From: Brucella pseudintermedia
GTDB lineage: Bacteria; Pseudomonadota; Alphaproteobacteria; Rhizobiales; Rhizobiaceae
Direction: 5' to 3'
DNA: 64,000 bases
NCBI RefSeq assembly: GCF_008932435.1
Contig: NZ_WBWE01000014.1
Coordinates: 96,778-160,777, forward strand
Below are positions 46,728 through 54,837 of the stretch, in pieces. The stretch's first letter is position 1. Every line of letters starts with the position of its first letter. The notes below the pieces were generated by a model that was given only the letters and a program-made list of their open reading frames with translations, was not told where the DNA came from and searched no databases. The translations under genes were made by a program, and so were the position numbers.

Positions 46728-47812
46728 CACTCGCCTCCCTTCTTGGGCTTGCCCGAAGCTTTTGCCGGGGATTTGGCGCGTTTCGCCTCGCCCTTGGGAG
46801 CAGTCTTGTCGTCCGTCGGAACATCGGTTGCCTCAACAGCAGAAGGCGTTTCGCCCTTCTCTTCGGCAATTTCCTCCTCGATGGCTTCTTCGGCAAGCTG
46901 GGCGGCGACCAGATGCGCCGGATCGGCGACACCGGGCTTGTCCGCCTCTTCGATGAGTTCGGCTATTTCCTCGTCATCGACACCGAGATAAGCGGCGATA
47001 ACGCGCGGATCGTTCTTGACCTCCTCCGGCGCGCCATCGGAAATCTTGGTGCCGTATTCCAGAACGATCACGTGATCGGAGATTTCCATGACGACCGACA
47101 TGTCATGTTCGATCAGCAGGATCGACGTGCCGGTTTCCTTGCGAATATCGAGCAGCAGCTTGTTGAGCTCCGCCGATTCGCGCGGATTGAGACCGGCTGC
47201 GGGCTCGTCGAGGCAGAGGATTTCCGGCTCGGTGCACATCGCACGGGCGATTTCCAGACGGCGTTGATCGCCATAGGGCAGATCGCCTGCCGGATCGTCC
47301 GCACGGCCGATGAGGTTGATTTTCTCCAGCCAGTAACGCGCCTTTTCAATCGCTTCCTTCGCCGCTGACTTGTAGCCGGGCAGACCGAGAAGGCCCAGGA
47401 TCGTATAGCCGGATGAGCGCATCAGCGTGTTGTGCTGCGCAACGAGCAGGTTTTCCAAAACCGTGAGACCCGAGAACAGGCGGATGTTTTGGAACGTGCG
47501 CGCCACCTTGGCATGTTTGGTGATCTGGAAGTCGGGCAGGCGCTCCAGCAGGAACTTCTCACCCGTTTTCCGGTTCATCGTCAGCATCCCGCCTGTCGGC
47601 TTGTAGAAGCCGGTGATGCAGTTGAAGACCGTGGTCTTGCCCGCACCGTTGGGGCCGATGATTGCCGTAATATCCCCGCGCTTCACGTTGAAGCTCAGAT
47701 CGTTGATGGCGACAAGGCCGCCAAAGCGCATCGAGAGATGCTCGACCTGAAGGATGGTGTCTTTTTGAGTGTTGCCGGACACAGTGCCAGACATTGTGCT
47801 TATCTCCGCCAT
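46727..47812 (-). CDS. livG: branched-chain amino acid ABC transporter ATPase LivG with long tail
   Basis: Second ATPase of the LIV importer. Walker A is G-P-N-G-A-G-K-T-T near residue 53, the signature-like L-P-Y-G-D-Q-R-R-L-E-I-A-R-A-M is near residue 178, and Walker B is C-L-D-E-P-A-A-G-L-N-P. The catalytic part ends near residue 275. It is followed by an unusual tail of about 85 residues, first acidic (E-E-I-A-E-L-I-E-E-A-D), then lysine/alanine/proline-rich (A-K-S-P-A-K-A-S-G-K-P-K-K). Typical LivG is 255-290 aa, so this is 361 aa with an added disordered domain. Its start overlaps the livM stop by one base. Confidence 0.94.
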   Translation of the reverse strand: MAEISTMSGTVSGNTQKDTILQVEHLSMRFGGLVAINDLSFNVKRGDITAIIGPNGAGKTTVFNCITGFYKPTGGMLTMNRKTGEKFLLERLPDFQITKHAKVARTFQNIRLFSGLTVLENLLVAQHNTLMRSSGYTILGLLGLPGYKSAAKEAIEKARYWLEKINLIGRADDPAGDLPYGDQRRLEIARAMCTEPEILCLDEPAAGLNPRESAELNKLLLDIRKETGTSILLIEHDMSVVMEISDHVIVLEYGTKISDGAPEEVKNDPRVIAAYLGVDDEEIAELIEEADKPGVADPAHLVAAQLAEEAIEEEIAEEKGETPSAVEATDVPTDDKTAPKGEAKRAKSPAKASGKPKKGGE

Positions 47813-49191
47813 CAGCCGTGCCCTTCCTTGGTAAAGGCACCCGACACCATCTTCTTCTCATGCAGGAACGCGCTCGGTTCTCGACTTCCGACGAAGCCGC
47901 GCGGTTTCCAGACCATGACCACGACCATGGCAAGGCCGAAGATGAGCATACGATAGAGTTCCGGGGTGAAATCCGGTCCGAACACAGCTTTCAGGAAGCT
48001 CATTTCACGCAGGATTTCGGTGCCGCCGATCATGACGATCGCTGCAATGGCAATGCCCACCAGAGACCCCATGCCGCCGAGAACGACGATTGCGAGAATG
48101 ACGGCGGATTCGAGGAACACGAAGGATTCCGGGCTGACGAAGCCCTGACGTGCCGCAAAGAAGGAACCGGCAAAGCCACCGAACATCGCGCCCGTGGCAA
48201 AGGCCGTGAGCTTGGTCGTGGTGGTGTTGATACCGAGCGAACGGCAGGCGATTTCGTCTTCGCGCAGCGCTTCCCATGCACGGCCTACCGGCATGCGGCG
48301 CAGGCGGATGGTCACCCAAGCCGTCAGGAGCGCCAGCAGAAGAATGACGTAATAGAGGAAGAACTTGTAGTGCGCCGCCGAGAAGGTCAGTCCCATATGG
48401 GCCGCAAAACCATCTGGCCCGGCTTTGAATGGCAGGCCGAAGAACGTTGCCTTGGCGATGCCGGAAATGCCGAACGTGCCTTTGGTCAGATCGGTCCAGT
48501 TGATGAGCACCAGACGGATGATTTCACCGAAGGCCAGCGTCACGATGGCGAGATAGTCACCGCGCAAGCGCAGGACCGGAAAGCCCAGAATAACGCCCCA
48601 CGTCGCAGCGAGAATACCGGCAATCGGCAGCAGCATCCAGAAGGACAGGCCGAAATAGGATGACAGCAGCGCGTAGGAATAAGCACCAACCGCATAGAAG
48701 GCGACGTAGCCCAGATCGAGAAGGCCGGCGAGCCCGACCACGATGTTGAGGCCCCAGGCCAGCATCACATAGATGAGGATCTGGACCCCGAAATTGTCGA
48801 CCCATTTGAGCGATCCCTGCCAGCCGAGCAGCGCGACGATCAGGACAGGATAGACAAAGAGGAAGGCGACGCCGAGCCGCGAGAAGTTGCGGCGCACGAA
48901 AGACGGGCTTTCGACGGCAACGGCGGGCTGCTTGCTCTTGGCAAGCTTGCGCGCCTCCAGCCAGGGCTGGGCAAAGGCAACGAACAGGAAGCGGCCAATG
49001 GCGGCCAGCACCACGATGACGGCGAGCGCCCCCCAGCGCTGTTGCAGCACCAGTTCGTTGTTGATGTTCTGATCGGTCTTGAAACCGATGATGAGGCAGA
49101 AGAGACCCAGCGCCAGAAGACCGGCGAAGAACCCTTCACGGATGGCCCGGCCAAAAAGGGAATCCGGGCGTGAACTCGACTGTGCAGCCAT
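47812..49191 (-). CDS. livM: branched-chain amino acid ABC transporter permease LivM
   Basis: Inner-membrane permease of the LIV importer (459 aa). The N-terminal 115 residues carry extra hydrophobic helices (DUF3382-like), and the core permease shows G-L-N-I-V-V-G-L-A-G-L-L-D-L-G-Y-V-A-F near residue 160 and the E-D-E-I-A-C-R-S-L-G-I-N loop near residue 325 that contacts the ATPase. It lies 2 bases after the livH stop and overlaps livG by one base. Confidence 0.95.
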   Translation of the reverse strand: MAAQSSSRPDSLFGRAIREGFFAGLLALGLFCLIIGFKTDQNINNELVLQQRWGALAVIVVLAAIGRFLFVAFAQPWLEARKLAKSKQPAVAVESPSFVRRNFSRLGVAFLFVYPVLIVALLGWQGSLKWVDNFGVQILIYVMLAWGLNIVVGLAGLLDLGYVAFYAVGAYSYALLSSYFGLSFWMLLPIAGILAATWGVILGFPVLRLRGDYLAIVTLAFGEIIRLVLINWTDLTKGTFGISGIAKATFFGLPFKAGPDGFAAHMGLTFSAAHYKFFLYYVILLLALLTAWVTIRLRRMPVGRAWEALREDEIACRSLGINTTTTKLTAFATGAMFGGFAGSFFAARQGFVSPESFVFLESAVILAIVVLGGMGSLVGIAIAAIVMIGGTEILREMSFLKAVFGPDFTPELYRMLIFGLAMVVVMVWKPRGFVGSREPSAFLHEKKMVSGAFTKEGHG

Positions 49192-49193
49192 GA

Positions 49194-50102
49194 TTAAACC
49201 TTTTCGACTTCAGGACGGCCAAGAATGCCGGACGGCATGAAGATCAGCACGATGGCAAGGATCGAGAACGCGGCAACGTCCTTGTAATCGATCGAGAAAT
49301 AGGCCGACCATAACGCCTCGATGAGACCGATGAGCAAGCCACCGACCACAGCGCCGGGAAGCGAGCCGATGCCGCCCAGAACCGCTGCCGTGAACGCCTT
49401 GACGCCGGGGATGAAGCCGTCCGCAAAGGAAATCACGCCATAGAAGGAGAGGTAGAGCGTACCGGCCACCGCCGCGAGCATCGCGCCCATCACGAAGGTC
49501 AGCGAAATAACGCGATCGACATTGATGCCGAGAAGCGCCGCCATCTTGCGGTCCTGCTCGCAGGCGCGCTGCGCACGGCCAAGCGAGGTGCGGTTGACGA
49601 TATACCAGAAGATCGTCAGCAGCACCGCCGTCACCACGATGACAACGATCTGCTTCAGCGAAATCGTCACATTCGTACCGAAGAGATTGAAGGAGCCGTT
49701 CAGAAGCTGCGGCACCGGCTTGTTACGCGGGCCTTGCGTAACCTGAACGAAATTCGACAAGGCAATCGACATGCCAATAGCCGTGATCAACGGCGCGAGG
49801 CGGAACGAACCGCGCAACGGCCGGTAGGCCACGCGTTCGATTGTCCAGCTCCACAAGCCTGTCAGCAGCATGGCGACGATCATCATCAGCAGAAGCATCA
49901 GCGCAATCGGCAAGGCACCGATGAATGTTGTGATGATGAGAAAAACAATCAGCGCCATGAAGGCGCCGAGCATGAAGACATCGCCATGAGCAAAGTTGAT
50001 CATGCCGATAATGCCATAGACCATCGTGTAGCCGATGGCGATCAGGCCATAGATCGAGCCGAGCGCGAGCCCGTTGATCACCTGCTGGAAGAAATATTCC
50101 AT
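49194..50102 (-). CDS. livH: branched-chain amino acid ABC transporter permease LivH
   Basis: The other LIV permease, 302 aa, with about eight hydrophobic segments. It has the typical opening M-E-Y-F-F-Q-Q-V-I-N-G-L, then G-L-I-A-I-G-Y-T-M-V-Y-G-I-I-G-M-I-N-F-A-H-G, and the R-A-C-E-Q-D-R-K-M-A-A-L-L-G-I-N coupling loop near residue 190. ATG 50102 is preferred for family fit; ATG 50117 would add five residues. It is the first gene of the operon livH-livM-livG-livF-DUF6867. Confidence 0.95.
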   Translation of the reverse strand: MEYFFQQVINGLALGSIYGLIAIGYTMVYGIIGMINFAHGDVFMLGAFMALIVFLIITTFIGALPIALMLLLMMIVAMLLTGLWSWTIERVAYRPLRGSFRLAPLITAIGMSIALSNFVQVTQGPRNKPVPQLLNGSFNLFGTNVTISLKQIVVIVVTAVLLTIFWYIVNRTSLGRAQRACEQDRKMAALLGINVDRVISLTFVMGAMLAAVAGTLYLSFYGVISFADGFIPGVKAFTAAVLGGIGSLPGAVVGGLLIGLIEALWSAYFSIDYKDVAAFSILAIVLIFMPSGILGRPEVEKV

Positions 50103-50117
50103 CGAGAAGCCACCCAT

Positions 50118-50501
50118 TTTACCGTCCGGGGTTTTTTTGACGCATCTTTATTTCGTGCGCCTTCATTTTATTCCCGGCTATTTACACCTAACGGCTGTAT
50201 AGAGGAATGCAAGCCCCTTTTGTCTCCAACAAAAGACTAAGGGCATCATCCTTCCACAAACTAGTTATGTCCCCTATCAAACGTCCTGTATATGTTTTTT
50301 CTCCTACCCGGCGCGCCTTATTCCACATTTTTTGCACGACCGGAAAGACAAAAAATAGGGAGGCCGTTAAGAAAATTAACGACCGTACCCAGTTTACGGT
50401 CTGTGGGGAACGGGGTTGCGGGCCCGCCGTCAGCCGGATTTGGTTCCTGAACTGGGGAAATTTCATCCCGACCCTGTCCCAGCCTTGTCCCTTCAGTGAC
50501 C
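50118..50501. other. livH leader/upstream region
   Basis: A 384-base gap upstream of livH and downstream of the hydroxyproline epimerase gene. It must contain the liv promoter. A small hairpin (CTTTTGT/ACAAAAG at about 50216-50235) and a palindromic stretch GTTAAG-AAAA-TTAAC (about 50368) are visible. A 92-codon minus frame (50188-50466) is not called. Confidence 0.45.
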
Positions 50502-51503
50502 CTACGCGACTGTAAACCCATGTGCAAAGGGGTCCCGGTCGTCGATGAAGATCGTATTGTAACCTGTCATGCGGGCCCAGCCAGCGATTGAAGGCACGAT
50601 GGCGGGACGACCGGCGACTTCCGCAGCGCGCTCCACGCGCCCATGGAAAAGCGATCCGATGATGGATTCATGCACGAACTCATCACCCGGCTTTAGCTTG
50701 CCCTTGGCAGCCAGTTGCGCCATGCGCGCAGACGTACCCGTTCCGCATGGCGAACGGTCGATGGCCTTGTCGCCATAGAAGACCGCGTTTCGGGCATGCG
50801 CTTCCGGATGTTTGGCCTTGCCGGTCCATAGAATATGGCTCAGGCGGTTGATGTCGGGCAGCAACGGATGCTGGAACTTGTACTTCTCGTTCAGCCGCTG
50901 GCGCAGGACGGGACTCCATGCAATCAGCTGCAGCGCGGAATAATCTTCCATGTCCGTGTAATTTTCTTGTGGCTCGACAATGGCGTAAAAATTCCCGCCA
51001 TAGGCCACATCGACCTTGAGGCTTCCCAGATCGGGACATTCCACTTCAAGCCCTTCGGCATAAAGGAAGGCCGGGACGTTGGTGAGGCGCACGCGCTCGA
51101 CATATTGGCCGTTCTGCTCATACTCAATGGCAACCAGACCGGCGGGCGTGTCGAGATTGAGTTTGCCCGGCGTCTTCGGCGTCACCAGCCCCTGCTCTAT
51201 CGCCATCGTCACGGTTCCAATCGTGCCGTGACCGCACATCGGCAGGCAGCCGGACGTTTCGATGAACAGCACCGCCACATCGCAATCCGGGCGCGTGGGC
51301 GGATAGAGGATCGAGCCGGACATCATGTCGTGGCCGCGCGGCTCGAACATGAGGCCAGTGCGAATCCAGTCATATTCCGCCAGAAAATGCGCCCGCTTTT
51401 CCATCATGGTCGAACCTTCGAGGTTCGGCCCGCCGCCAGCCACCAGACGCACCGGATTGCCGCATGTATGTCCGTCGACGCAGAAGAAGGAATGTCTTGC
51501 CAT
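50502..51503 (-). CDS. prpA: 4-hydroxyproline 2-epimerase (PrpA-like)
   Basis: Interconverts trans-4-hydroxy-L-proline and cis-4-hydroxy-D-proline by a two-cysteine mechanism. The 333-residue protein has Cys90 in S-G-C-L-P-M-C-G-H-G-T-I-G and Cys253 in D-R-S-P-C-G-T-G-T-S, the two catalytic bases. In Brucella this protein is known as PrpA, first described as a proline racemase and B-cell mitogen and later as a hydroxyproline epimerase. The start MARHSFFCVDGH (51503) lies 5 bases after the stop of the dehydrogenase gene; the longer frame lies inside that gene and is rejected. Confidence 0.94.
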   Translation of the reverse strand: MARHSFFCVDGHTCGNPVRLVAGGGPNLEGSTMMEKRAHFLAEYDWIRTGLMFEPRGHDMMSGSILYPPTRPDCDVAVLFIETSGCLPMCGHGTIGTVTMAIEQGLVTPKTPGKLNLDTPAGLVAIEYEQNGQYVERVRLTNVPAFLYAEGLEVECPDLGSLKVDVAYGGNFYAIVEPQENYTDMEDYSALQLIAWSPVLRQRLNEKYKFQHPLLPDINRLSHILWTGKAKHPEAHARNAVFYGDKAIDRSPCGTGTSARMAQLAAKGKLKPGDEFVHESIIGSLFHGRVERAAEVAGRPAIVPSIAGWARMTGYNTIFIDDRDPFAHGFTVA

Positions 51504-51508
51504 GATGG

Positions 51509-52771
51509 TCAGTTCCGAAAACGTTGTGGCTTGAAAGGTTCGATGTCGATTGCAGGCGCAGCCCCCGTGATGAGATCGCGGATAAGCCGTCCAGTCGCAG
51601 CCGACTGCGTGAGGCCGAGATGGCCATGGCCGAAGCCGTAATAGATGTTGCCGCCCGCCGACGCCCGGCCGATGACCGGCACCGAATCCGGCATGGATGG
51701 CCGATAGCCCATCCACTGCTGCCCGCCTTCGGTGCGGAGGCCCGGCAGAAACATGGAGGCTTTCTTTAGCATGGCTTCCGATCGCGCGAAATTGGGCGGC
51801 AGGTCAAGCCCGCCGAACTCCACCGCGCCGCCGACGCGCAGGCCCGTCTCCATCGGCGTAATGACGAAACCGTGGCCGGGGAATGTCAACTGGCGCTTCA
51901 CGTCGAAGCTCCCCACCGGCAAGGTCGTATTATAGCCGCGTTCGGTATCGAGCGGTACGGCATCGCCAAAGCCTTTGGCAAGTTCACGTGACCACGCACC
52001 GGCCATCAGGACGAGGTGCGCCGCCCCGATCTCGGTTCCGTCCTCAAGACGAACGCTCGCCCCGCCATTGCCCGGTCTGGCACTCGCGACCTTGGCCTGA
52101 AGGAAGCGCGCGCCCCTGCTCTCGGCATAGGCCCAGATCGCCTTGCCGAACAGTTTCGGATCGCTGACATTCTTCCAGCCGGGAACGAAAGTTCCGGCAA
52201 CGAAACGCGGACTCAGCCCCGGCTGCAATTCGGCAAGTCGCTCGCCGCGTACGTGCTCGTAGGCTATTCCGGCATTTTCGCGAATATCCCAGCCCGGCTG
52301 CGAGGCCGCAAGCTCGGCTTCGCTCTCGTAGAGTTCCAGATTGCCGTTTTCGCGCAGGCGATCGCGTAATCCGGCCCGGTCGATCAGCGCCATCATCTCG
52401 CTGCCTGCAAGCCGCATGATGTCGGCCTGCGCAATCGCGGTCCTCGCCAGCGCATCCGCTCTGCTGGCGCGCCAGAAGCGATAAAGCCAGGGCACCATCT
52501 TCGGAAAATAGGAAGGACGGATCGTAAACGGCCCGAGCGGGTCCATCAGCCAGCCCGGTACCTTGCGCATGACGCCCTTGGAGGCCAGCGGAAGAATGTC
52601 GGAGAAGGCAAGCGCCGCCGCATTGCCGGAACTGGTTTCCTCGCAAATGCCTGTTCGGTCGACAACCAGAACCTGGCGTCCCGCCTCGGCAAGCAAGGCC
52701 GCTGTGGCAACGCCGACGATACCGCCGCCGATAATGAGAATATCCTGCTGACCCTGCGGATCAGATTTCAT
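51509..52771 (-). CDS. FAD-dependent D-amino acid (D-hydroxyproline) dehydrogenase
   Basis: A 420-residue DadA-like flavoprotein with the FAD-binding I-I-G-G-G-I-V-G-V-A-T-A near residue 14 and the C-terminal G-F-G-H-G-H-L-G-L-T-Q-S-A near residue 385. Coupled to the epimerase directly downstream, it most likely oxidises cis-4-hydroxy-D-proline to the pyrroline carboxylate, passing electrons to the respiratory chain. This is inferred from the pairing, which is common in hydroxyproline clusters. The later pathway enzymes (deaminase, semialdehyde dehydrogenase) are not in this window. Confidence 0.9.
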   Translation of the reverse strand: MKSDPQGQQDILIIGGGIVGVATAALLAEAGRQVLVVDRTGICEETSSGNAAALAFSDILPLASKGVMRKVPGWLMDPLGPFTIRPSYFPKMVPWLYRFWRASRADALARTAIAQADIMRLAGSEMMALIDRAGLRDRLRENGNLELYESEAELAASQPGWDIRENAGIAYEHVRGERLAELQPGLSPRFVAGTFVPGWKNVSDPKLFGKAIWAYAESRGARFLQAKVASARPGNGGASVRLEDGTEIGAAHLVLMAGAWSRELAKGFGDAVPLDTERGYNTTLPVGSFDVKRQLTFPGHGFVITPMETGLRVGGAVEFGGLDLPPNFARSEAMLKKASMFLPGLRTEGGQQWMGYRPSMPDSVPVIGRASAGGNIYYGFGHGHLGLTQSAATGRLIRDLITGAAPAIDIEPFKPQRFRN

Positions 52772-52991
52772 CGTGTACGGCTCCCCACCGGATTCAATTT
52801 TGCCTGCAGCCTTGCCGGAGGACTAGTCCACACCCGCGCTCCGCGCCAATCGGCAATCGCCATGTTCAACGCCAGCACGCGATTTCTGTCCATCGATTTT
52901 TTGGAATGACACCGTGCTGAAAGTTTGCCATCGCTTGAAAAAGCCATAAAGGCCGGGTTAGGGCCGATCGACAATGCAAATCGCCTCTTAT

Positions 52992-53012
52992 TGATATATC
53001 AGAGATATATCT
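52992..53012. promoter_or_regulatory. paired 10-bp palindromes, candidate GntR operator
   Basis: TGATATATCA (52992-53001) and AGATATATCT (53003-53012) are two perfect palindromes one base apart, in the 247-base gap between the divergent dehydrogenase and gntR genes. They lie just upstream of the gntR ribosome site. Spacing of one helical turn suits two dimers of a GntR repressor. Confidence 0.72.
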
Positions 53013-53025
53013 GTAGGAGTGAACT

Positions 53026-53091
53026 ATGTCAATCGTCGTAAACCACAAGGCATGGACGGTATGGAAGAAACGAACGTTCGAGACAGGCTGA
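53026..53091 (+). CDS. possible 21-codon leader ORF overlapping gntR
   Basis: ATG at 53026 has an excellent TAGGAG ribosome site 6 bases upstream and opens a 21-codon frame (M-S-I-V-V-N-H-K-A-W-T-V-W-K-K-R to a TGA at 53089-53091). It overlaps the start region of gntR in another frame. None of the gntR start codons has a comparable site. It could be a leader that couples translation to gntR, or it may mark the original gntR start separated by a frameshift. Confidence 0.4.
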   Translation: MSIVVNHKAWTVWKKRTFETG

Positions 53092-53756
53092 CGCGGAGCC
53101 CGGCAAGCATGCCGCTGGCCACCATGGACAGCTGGGGTAGCGAAAGCCTCGCCGAGCAGGCCTATCGCATTCTGGAACGCTCCATCGTCACACTGGAACT
53201 GGAACCGGGATCTGTCGTCAACGAACGCACGCTGATCGAACTGACCGGCATGGGCCGCACGCCGATGCGCGAAGCCATTCAACGGCTCGCCTGGGAGGGT
53301 CTCGTGGAAGTGCGCCCGCGCTCAGGCATTGCCATCGCCGCCATCGACCCGAAAGATTTCATCAAGGTGCTGGATGCTCGTGAAGGCGTAGAGCGCGTTC
53401 TGGCGCGCGACGCCGCGCGCTTCGGCAGCCCGCGCGACTATGAACGGCTCGAAGCAGCAGCAGCGGCCATGCGGCAGGCTATTCCCGGTGAGGATGTGGC
53501 ACTGTTTCTGGATGCCGACAAGGCATTCGACATTGTGCTGGGCGCGGCTGCAAGCAATCCTTACGCCGCCCGTATTGCGGCGCCGTTACAGAGCCATAGC
53601 CGCCGCTTCTGGTTCCGCCTCCGCCCATCCAGCGGCATAGCCGGTTCAGCCAATGCGCACGCGACGCTGATCGAGGCGATTATTTCCCGCCAGCCGGATC
53701 GAGCCAGCGATACGGCCAGCGAACTCATGGCCTATCTGCGGACCCTTGCCCCCTGA
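53052..53756 (+). CDS. GntR-family (FCD) regulator of the hydroxyproline genes
   Basis: A repressor-type protein with a winged helix (S-L-A-E-Q-A-Y-R-I-L-E-R-S-I, then L-I-E-L-T-G-M-G-R-T-P-M-R-E-A-I-Q-R-L near residue 75) and a helical FCD sensor domain (about residues 100-230) with A-R-E-G-V-E-R-V-L-A-R-D-A-A. It is divergent from the dehydrogenase/epimerase pair and probably represses it until hydroxyproline is present. The start is uncertain: ATG 53052, ATG 53061 or GTG 53019; the strong ribosome site upstream belongs to another frame (see 53026). Confidence 0.88.
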   Translation: MDGMEETNVRDRLTRSPASMPLATMDSWGSESLAEQAYRILERSIVTLELEPGSVVNERTLIELTGMGRTPMREAIQRLAWEGLVEVRPRSGIAIAAIDPKDFIKVLDAREGVERVLARDAARFGSPRDYERLEAAAAAMRQAIPGEDVALFLDADKAFDIVLGAAASNPYAARIAAPLQSHSRRFWFRLRPSSGIAGSANAHATLIEAIISRQPDRASDTASELMAYLRTLAP

Positions 53757-53775
53757 TTTCCAGGGTCCGCCAGCC

Positions 53776-53994
53776 TCAGCGCACCCCGGAAGAACGACGA
53801 GACCGCTCATTGCTCCGCATATCCGCGGCCGCAGCGGAACCCGTGTCGAAGATCAGTCCGTCATCTGTATTCACGTCATTCACGGCTTGCGCATAGGCAT
53901 CCCGGGTCCCGCGCCCCATATCCTTCGCCTGTACCACCGTGACCGCAAGCACGGCGCACAAGCCCACGATAGCCTGAGATGAATGACGCAACAC
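53776..53994 (-). CDS. possible small exported or membrane protein
   Basis: A 72-residue frame starting at GTG 53994 with a hydrophobic stretch (A-I-V-G-L-C-A-V-L-A-V-T-V-V-Q-A, residues 8-23) that looks like a signal peptide or anchor. A polar region with G-R-G-T-R-D-A-Y-A-Q-A-V-N-D-V-N-T follows. I recognise no family. It lies in the 428-base gap between gntR and the MarR gene, downstream of the MarR terminator. No strong ribosome site is seen, so it may be a chance frame. Confidence 0.35.
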   Translation of the reverse strand: MLRHSSQAIVGLCAVLAVTVVQAKDMGRGTRDAYAQAVNDVNTDDGLIFDTGSAAAADMRSNERSRRSSGVR

Positions 53995-54131
53995 AAACGC
54001 GCTCCCATCGCACTTTCCACGATTGATCCCACAATTGACCATCGCGCCAGTGGACCGTCCCGCTGCGCCGGAAGAATGGCGTGGCAGGTTCAATTTCAAG
54101 ACACGAGCTCACGAAACCGTTATCGGCCAAG

Positions 54132-54159
54132 AAAAAAGCCGAAGCGCTGGCTTCGGCTT
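54132..54159 (-). terminator. intrinsic terminator of the MarR gene
   Basis: AAGCCGAAG (54136-54144) pairs with CTTCGGCTT (54151-54159) around CGCTGG. In the minus direction the stem runs into TTTTTT. It is 25 bases after the MarR stop. Confidence 0.9.
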
Positions 54160-54184
54160 CAGGTCATTGTCGACTGGCGCCCTC

Positions 54185-54622
54185 TCAATGGGATTTGTTC
54201 ATCGAGTCCGACATCTTGCGCAGCACCTTGAGTGCGACGTTCAGCTCCTCATCGCTTACGCCTTCAAGAAGGTCTTCGCGCACGTCTCCGGCAAGCTTTA
54301 CGACCTGTTCAGCCAGAATCTTGCCTTCTGCCGTCATGACGACCCGCTTGGCGCGGCGGTCACCCTGCACTGTCTGCCGTTCGATGAAAGATTGCCGCTC
54401 CAGGCCATCAAGCAGGCGGACCATGGTTGCGTTCTCGATCTCCAGCGCCTCGGCCAGTTCCTTCTGGTGAAGGCCCTCCTGCTCCATCAGCGCAAGCAGG
54501 GTGCGCGCGCGGGCCAGTGTCAGGCCCCGCTCCTTCACCCGGGCGTCGAAGACGGTGCGAAGCCGGCGATTAACCTTCGCCATGGCATCAATCATTTCAG
54601 CTCTGAGGTCGGCCGTATCCAT
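54185..54622 (-). CDS. MarR-family transcription regulator
   Basis: A 145-residue winged-helix regulator. The DNA-binding part shows L-T-L-A-R-A-R-T-L-L-A-L near residue 34, L-H-Q-K-E-L-A-E-A-L-E-I-E-N-A-T-M-V-R-L-L-D near residue 51, and the wing D-R-R-A-K-R-V near residue 87. MarR proteins respond to small aromatic compounds or oxidants. AAGG lies 8 bases upstream of ATG 54622, and a palindrome at 54639 overlaps the likely promoter, suggesting self-repression. No target transporter lies next to it; the nearest gene upstream on the same strand is atpC, which faces away from no shared promoter. Confidence 0.9.
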   Translation of the reverse strand: MDTADLRAEMIDAMAKVNRRLRTVFDARVKERGLTLARARTLLALMEQEGLHQKELAEALEIENATMVRLLDGLERQSFIERQTVQGDRRAKRVVMTAEGKILAEQVVKLAGDVREDLLEGVSDEELNVALKVLRKMSDSMNKSH

Positions 54623-54638
54623 GCCAATCGCCTTATAT

Positions 54639-54652
54639 ATTAGTAAACTAAT
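54639..54652. promoter_or_regulatory. candidate MarR operator
   Basis: ATTAGT-AA-ACTAAT is a perfect inverted repeat 17 bases upstream of the marR start codon, in the typical size and place for MarR autorepression. Confidence 0.72.
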
Positions 54653-54787
54653 GATTTCGAACTTGGATAAATGGCTGCCGAACCATTTTCAAGCGAACTT
54701 GCCGAACTCACGCAAGCGTGATGGGATTTTGCGCCATTATGACAGTTTTGCGAACAAATTCGCTGCCGAACCGATGATCGGAAAAGG

Positions 54788-54811
54788 AAAAAGCGGGCCG
54801 GGCCCGCTTTT
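54788..54811 (-). terminator. intrinsic terminator of the atp operon
   Basis: AAAAGCGGGC and GCCCGCTTTT are exactly complementary around a short CGG loop, 26 bases after the atpC stop. On the minus strand it ends in TTTTTCC. Confidence 0.85.
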
Positions 54812-54837
54812 CTGAAACGCGATAAATTGCCTGCCTA

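Noticed and set aside
45621..46991. 456-codon plus-strand frame opposite livF and the small membrane protein
   Set aside because: Crosses two well-supported minus-strand genes and a terminator; no family resemblance.
50188..50466. 92-codon minus frame upstream of livH with one hydrophobic stretch
   Set aside because: Lies in the expected promoter/leader region, has no ribosome site or family; more likely chance, though its conservation could be tested.
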